64,000 bases of DNA, taken from assembly GCA_035048815.1 (NCBI GenBank), contig JAUCBN010000024.1, forward strand, positions 2,106,001-2,170,000, given 5' to 3'. The stretch comes from Abelmoschus esculentus (taxonomy: Eukaryota > Streptophyta > Magnoliopsida > Malvales > Malvaceae). Below are positions 59,701-64,000 of the stretch, piece after piece (the first letter of the stretch is position 1; every line of letters begins with the position of its first letter). The position numbers and the translations under genes are program-made. The notes under the pieces were generated by a model. That model worked only from the letters and a program-made list of their open reading frames with translations. It was not told where the DNA came from and searched no databases.

Positions 59701-62329
59701 ATAAGCTATTAGAAACTTACCAAGTCCATGAAAATAGCAAAAAATACAATATATTCAAAGCATGTAACCTATACCAGGGGTGAAGCCAGGAATCTCATGA
59801 TTGGGAGAACAAAAAGTGGATTAAATTGATTTTTTTCGGGGAGGGGACAAAATGCAATCCTTTTCAAATTATTTAAGGTCTAAAAAGGACTAAGTTAAAT
59901 ATTTCATTTCTAAGAGGGGCTAAACCTGCAATAGCAACGATTAACCAGGGGAACAAGGCCCCAGCCTGCTTCCCCTGGCCATGCCAGACTTATAACAACA
60001 AAATAATAAACTGACATTAAGATTCATCTTAACATATCTAAAACTAGGACTTTATACCATGTGTATTAATGGTCATACAAATTTTGAAAGCACTGCCGGT
60101 ATTAATATAACATGATAATTACTCTACATGTCACATGTAAAAAGGTCTATACAAACAACCAACAATAAGAGATATCATCATTTCAGCTTGAATTAGTAAT
60201 GAAAACTATCATGTTTTCAGCTTGAATTAAAAATGTTACCTGGTCTGCTGGTCTGCTTAATGCTGGCGGAACAGATGAGTTATTAGAAACACCAGAACCT
60301 GATAGTATATCTCTAAGTATGCCACTGATCCCAAGTAGAAGTAAAGTTCTTGCTCCTAAAGGAGACCCACTTGCACATGTTGAAAGCAGACGAATTAAGC
60401 CCTAAATTCAAAAACGCAATTGTCATGATGTTGCCCATAAAATACATTCGCATAATGATAAGCAAAGGAGCAACATCAATTCACCGTATATGTTGGCGTG
60501 CTCAACGATGCCTGCCCACCCCCAGAAGTACTTGTAGAAATGAGAGATGCAGCTTGAGTAACTAGTCCATGATTGCATAGCTCATCTAATTTATCCGGGG
60601 AAGATGCAAAGGCATCAGCAATGCGCGTCAAGCAAACAGAAGCATGCTCCAGGACCTACAAATATGATAACATATACAAGATGAAAAAGAAACACACTTT
60701 ACAACAAAAGAACCGCAAAATGTGTATGTTCAAGTTACCTTTGAATCATGGTACTGCAAAAGATTTGTTAATAGGGGTACAGCTTCCATTACATAATCAG
60801 ATGCATCTGAAGGGAGTTTCTTGCACATATTTGCAGCAGTTGATAGTGCCACACGCTGGAACATGGGATTAAACAAAAGAAACAGCTCAATAAGATTCTA
60901 ATTTGCCAGAAACTCTTCTTTATAAATTTAGTAACAATCAAAACTTCTAAAATTAATTACCTGAACCCCAGTGGAGAAGAAATCCAAATATGAAAGCACT
61001 GCCATGAGAGCACCAGCTCGCAAACAGGCAGTTGGGTGCTCCTGAGATATCTTCTTCAAAGCTTGGAGAGACTGTTTCCAGCATTTCAACCAGAAAGATA
61101 AGAATGCAGACTACAACCAATCTACAATATTCAACTTTCTAATTCAAGTCTAAAGCTATGAAGAATGTAGTAAACTATTAATTATTAGAAAACCAGACAA
61201 CAGAGAATTTTTAATGGTTGGATAGAAACAAGCCAATTTTAGGTGAGAATGGCCTTCAGAGAAATGCTTAAACATATCAAATTTATCCCCATTCATGCCA
61301 GTTGGATCCAATTTTTAGTAGAGTTAGCTTGTGACACTAGTTTACAATGAAATGCAAGATAACATTCACTTAAGGAAGCTCATGTTTAATCACAAAAAAC
61401 ATTATCATTTTCTAATAGTCAATTACTTTAAAAGTAACCAAATAAAATCCAACCTGTTCAGCCAAGTCCATGTACTCTATAGTGAGCAACCTAGCACAAA
61501 AACACGAAACTGCACCATAGTGCACCACAGCAGCACATGAAGAAGGCAAAACATCGCATAAATGTGTCAGTGCCCTTGCTGCAAGAAGCATAATATCAGG
61601 ATTACTCTCATGATTAAGCAATCCAACTAGCACGGGGACAAATGAATCCACAGAAATTGTGCTCAAGGACTCCTCGGTTCCTATTGAAAGCATATCGCAC
61701 AGTTGGGTCAAGGCCTCCACTTGTTTCCCTTCCTCTCCATCGGCACGCAACCCAGACAGAATCTTCTTCAACCTCCCGCTTTGATGAGAAGAAGATGCAG
61801 AACCCATACCCGATGACGGCAGCAAATCATCAAGCCCGGCACCAAGCTTCCTCAACAAGCCTTGTAACGCGCTGCTTGCTGACGTCAGATTCTGGTGCAA
61901 AATCCCTACACCTCCTTCGCTGTCATTATCATCGTCATCGACTCCGGAGTTATCCATAATTAACCCTAAATTTCTCTCAGGGTTGTTAGAATTGTTATTC
62001 TCTCTATTATCCCTATCCCTATCGCGAGCACGTGGATCATGTTCCTTTTCTTTCCCCCTATCTGAGGCGGGATTCGGACTGTCACTTGTCGTGGGCTGAT
62101 TACCTTTGCTGGAACGGCGATCGCGGCGGGAACCAGAAGAAGATTCGGTTGTGGAGTCCATTAAAGCAGCGGCAGAACGGGAAGCGCGAGAGCGAGTGGT
62201 GGCGTTTGTTGCAGCGGTAGAAGAGGAAGAAAGACGAGCTTTTTTGTTAGAACGAGTGGTTGGCCCAGAGGGAGAAGATGAAGGGGCAGCTGAGGAGGCC
62301 TCCGCCCTCTTCCGGCTCCGTGTTTCCAT
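53793..62329 (-). CDS. UPL3: HECT-type E3 ubiquitin ligase UPL3 (KAKTUS)
   Basis: Seventeen exons: 62329-61454, 61071-60961, 60855-60739, 60655-60485, 60401-60240, 59647-59399, 59283-59162, 59077-57658, 57478-57383, 57279-55717, 55569-55345, 55266-55162, 55017-54937, 54846-54778, 54696-54568, 54105-53983 and 53858-53793. Every junction is GT-AG and in phase; product 1894 aa (Arabidopsis UPL3 about 1888). The N-terminus (METRSRKRAE) is basic, Ser-rich and then acidic, followed by armadillo repeats (about 180-650) that bind substrates. Acidic linkers (DDDDNDSEGG, EDDDISDDEDDDHED) separate the parts. The C-terminal HECT domain (about 1500-1894) has the ubiquitin-accepting C1861 in VMTCANYLKLP and ends GSFDLS. 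In Arabidopsis UPL3 limits trichome branching and endoreduplication, and acts on the proteasome and on bHLH factors. It is expected in nucleus and cytosol. Confidence 0.97.
59776..59995. repeat. Insertion-like sequence in UPL3 intron 5
   Basis: Inside the 592-base intron 59648-60239 a G/C-rich block begins CCAGGGGTGAAGCCAGG and ends TTCCCCTGGCCATGCC, roughly inverted to each other, around a purine-rich middle (TTTTTTCGGGGAGGGGACAAAA). Similar CCCTGGC/GCCAGGG-rich sequences occur in plant LTR elements, so this is probably an old transposon piece. No target duplication was found. Confidence 0.35.
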
Positions 62330-63931
62330 ACAAAGGGGACCACCGCCCCTGGGTTAATCGGACGTTCGCCGAAACAAGATCAGACGATTCCTGATCCAAT
62401 TGTTCGCTGTATCTCAACAACACCTAAATCGAAACCCTAGAAATCAAATTAAAAGAATCCACAACTCGGATACAAGCAAAACACCTACAATCAACGATGG
62501 AGGAAAAAACAAGGCCTTAATCTTATTTTGAATAAAGAAATTGGATTTCGATAATAAATTGGGGGCGTGGAGGTTAAAGGCAGAAACCTGAAACCCAGCA
62601 GTGAAGAAGGAATAAAGAGATGAAGGATTTTTAGATTCGTATTTTATTTATTTATTGGTAAAGATTATTTTCGTAAAGAAATATATTATGATTAAAATAA
62701 TAATATATTTTTTAGGGTGGGGGAAGAAAAAGGGAATAGAATAGCTTCCACGTCGGTGAATTCTTCTCCGCTTGCACCGTCTTTATCGGGTTGCTTTCGG
62801 TTTTTTTCCATCTCTTTCTTTTTCTAATAAAATAATATAAAGATTATTATTAACATAAGAAATATTTATAAAAACAGTTTAAAATATCAATACTATAATT
62901 TTTTTATTTTTATGATTTCTTAACTAAATATATTTAAAATTTTAAAACAAAAAATAAAATAGTAAATTATACTAATTTATCATTAGATATTGCATAAAAT
63001 TATTTTACATAAATTCATTAAAAATTTAAAATATATAAATATTTTTAAAAAATACATATACAAACGAGTACAAATAAAATAAGATTATGTTTTATTACAA
63101 TAATATAATTATGAAAATAAAACATCATTTAACAATTTATTTTGTAAAAAGACTTTTTTATTAGCTGAACTTTTTAATTTTTTACTTTTAGCTTATTTTT
63201 CACACACATTTTAAAAAAATATATTTATCAAACGCTATAAATAAAAGATTTAACTGTCAATAAATTATATATATCCAAATAAATAAAAAATCTTCAAAAA
63301 ATTATTTATCAAACATCTTATTATTTTTTAACAAAGTTTAAAATTCATATTATTTTTATGATAGATTTTTTTGTAACTTTATTTTTAAAATATTGATAAA
63401 ATCTTCAATTTTTAGTTCAATTCCGATAAATTCTTTGTTACCTTTAGAAATTAATATTAATTTTCGTTTTTAAATAAAAAGCTTCATATTTTAATTATTC
63501 TCAACTGATATAATTATATAAATTAAAAATTTTGATTAATTAAATTAATATATATATAAATTATCACTTAAAAAATTTATGAATTAATTTGATTTGTTTA
63601 ATTTAATTATCAAATAATCCAAAAGCATAAAAAAATTAAAATGTTTTATACGATTTAACTTATCATATCCCACACGCGCTAGTACTTAGAGTTGGTTTTG
63701 TTCCCACCCAAGACATGCTACTTCAACACCAAGTCACCAACCCTGAGAACAGATAAAATATTAACCATGCAGTTTTGGTATTATTGCTGTTAAGCCTTTT
63801 CATTTATAGATTTTTAACCTTTTAAGCCACGAATTAAACAAACATTACAAACAGACCCAACCAACCATAATGTGATCATACAGATATAGAAAATTATTAT
63901 AGGTGTTACTATATATTAAGAAATTTAATGG
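62330..63931. other. UPL3 leader/promoter and AT-rich flank
   Basis: The UPL3 5' UTR extends from 62330 to about 62620, possibly with a leader intron (no site chosen with confidence). The rest is AT-rich without genes. Confidence 0.45.

Positions 63932-64000
<69 letters not shown>
63932..64000. repeat. (TTA)n microsatellite running off the window
   Basis: At least 69 bases of TTA repeats continue to the last base of the window, so the full length is unknown. Confidence 0.95.

Noticed and set aside
1..64000. tRNA, rRNA or CRISPR features
   Set aside because: Box-B-like words were found only in SINE-like repeats or coding exons, with no tRNA cloverleaf; CRISPR is not expected in a plant nuclear genome and no regularly spaced repeat array is present.

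Overview
This is nuclear DNA from a flowering plant, most likely a rosid eudicot. The genes have many short GT-AG introns, the intergenic DNA is very AT-rich, and plant-type transposons lie between genes. Every clear protein is plant-specific or best matched to a plant family. The species cannot be named from sequence alone; a Malvaceae-like genome is only a guess.

Layout: 1-4.4 kb is AT-rich intergenic DNA with a SINE-like copy. SKP1-like lies at 4.4-5.05 kb (-). Peroxisomal hydroxypyruvate reductase HPR1 lies at 6.2-9.3 kb (-) in 13 exons. An intergenic stretch holds a palindromic repeat (9.7-10.3 kb) and another SINE-like copy. A plastid-targeted high-affinity nickel-transport (NiCoT/UreH-like) protein is at 12.0-14.0 kb (+). 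Phosphatidylinositol synthase is at 14.8-16.8 kb (-) in 10 exons. A BOI-type RING E3 ligase is at 18.4-19.3 kb (-). From 19.7 to 27.5 kb there is no convincing gene, but a small MITE-like family and SINE-like copies occur. HIPP26-like metallochaperone is at 27.76-28.68 kb (+). A bZIP19/23-type zinc-sensing transcription factor is at 30.2-31.7 kb (-). A USP-domain receptor-like cytoplasmic kinase is at 33.1-36.0 kb (-).

A mobile-element block follows: a Ty1/copia element with a perfect 5-bp target duplication (38.1-43.9 kb, -), a LINE 3' fragment (43.96-44.45 kb), a 718-bp foldback element with a perfect 9-bp target duplication typical of Mutator-like elements (45.0-45.7 kb), and a truncated MCM10-like pseudogene (46.8-47.7 kb, -). 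A GH35 beta-galactosidase with a C-terminal lectin domain (48.18-51.34 kb, +) and the HECT E3 ligase UPL3/KAKTUS (53.79-62.33 kb, -, 17 exons, 1894 aa) complete the window.

The gene order recalls several Arabidopsis segments: At4g35030-35080 (kinase, bZIP19, HIPP, RING, nickel-transport family), At4g38570-38600 (PIS2, HIPP26, BGAL14, UPL3) and At1g68000-68010 (PIS1, HPR1). This comparison is from memory. It suggests the window keeps an ancestral order that whole-genome duplications later split up in Arabidopsis. Three metal-related genes (NiCoT-like, HIPP, zinc-sensing bZIP) lie within 20 kb.

The most interesting signals are: competing splice acceptors in the last HPR1 intron that add or remove the peroxisomal SKL signal; a copia element with almost identical LTRs around a decayed, deleted interior; the foldback Mutator-like element; a beta-galactosidase intron containing a copy of the neighbouring exon; and several dispersed repeat families with recognisable ends.
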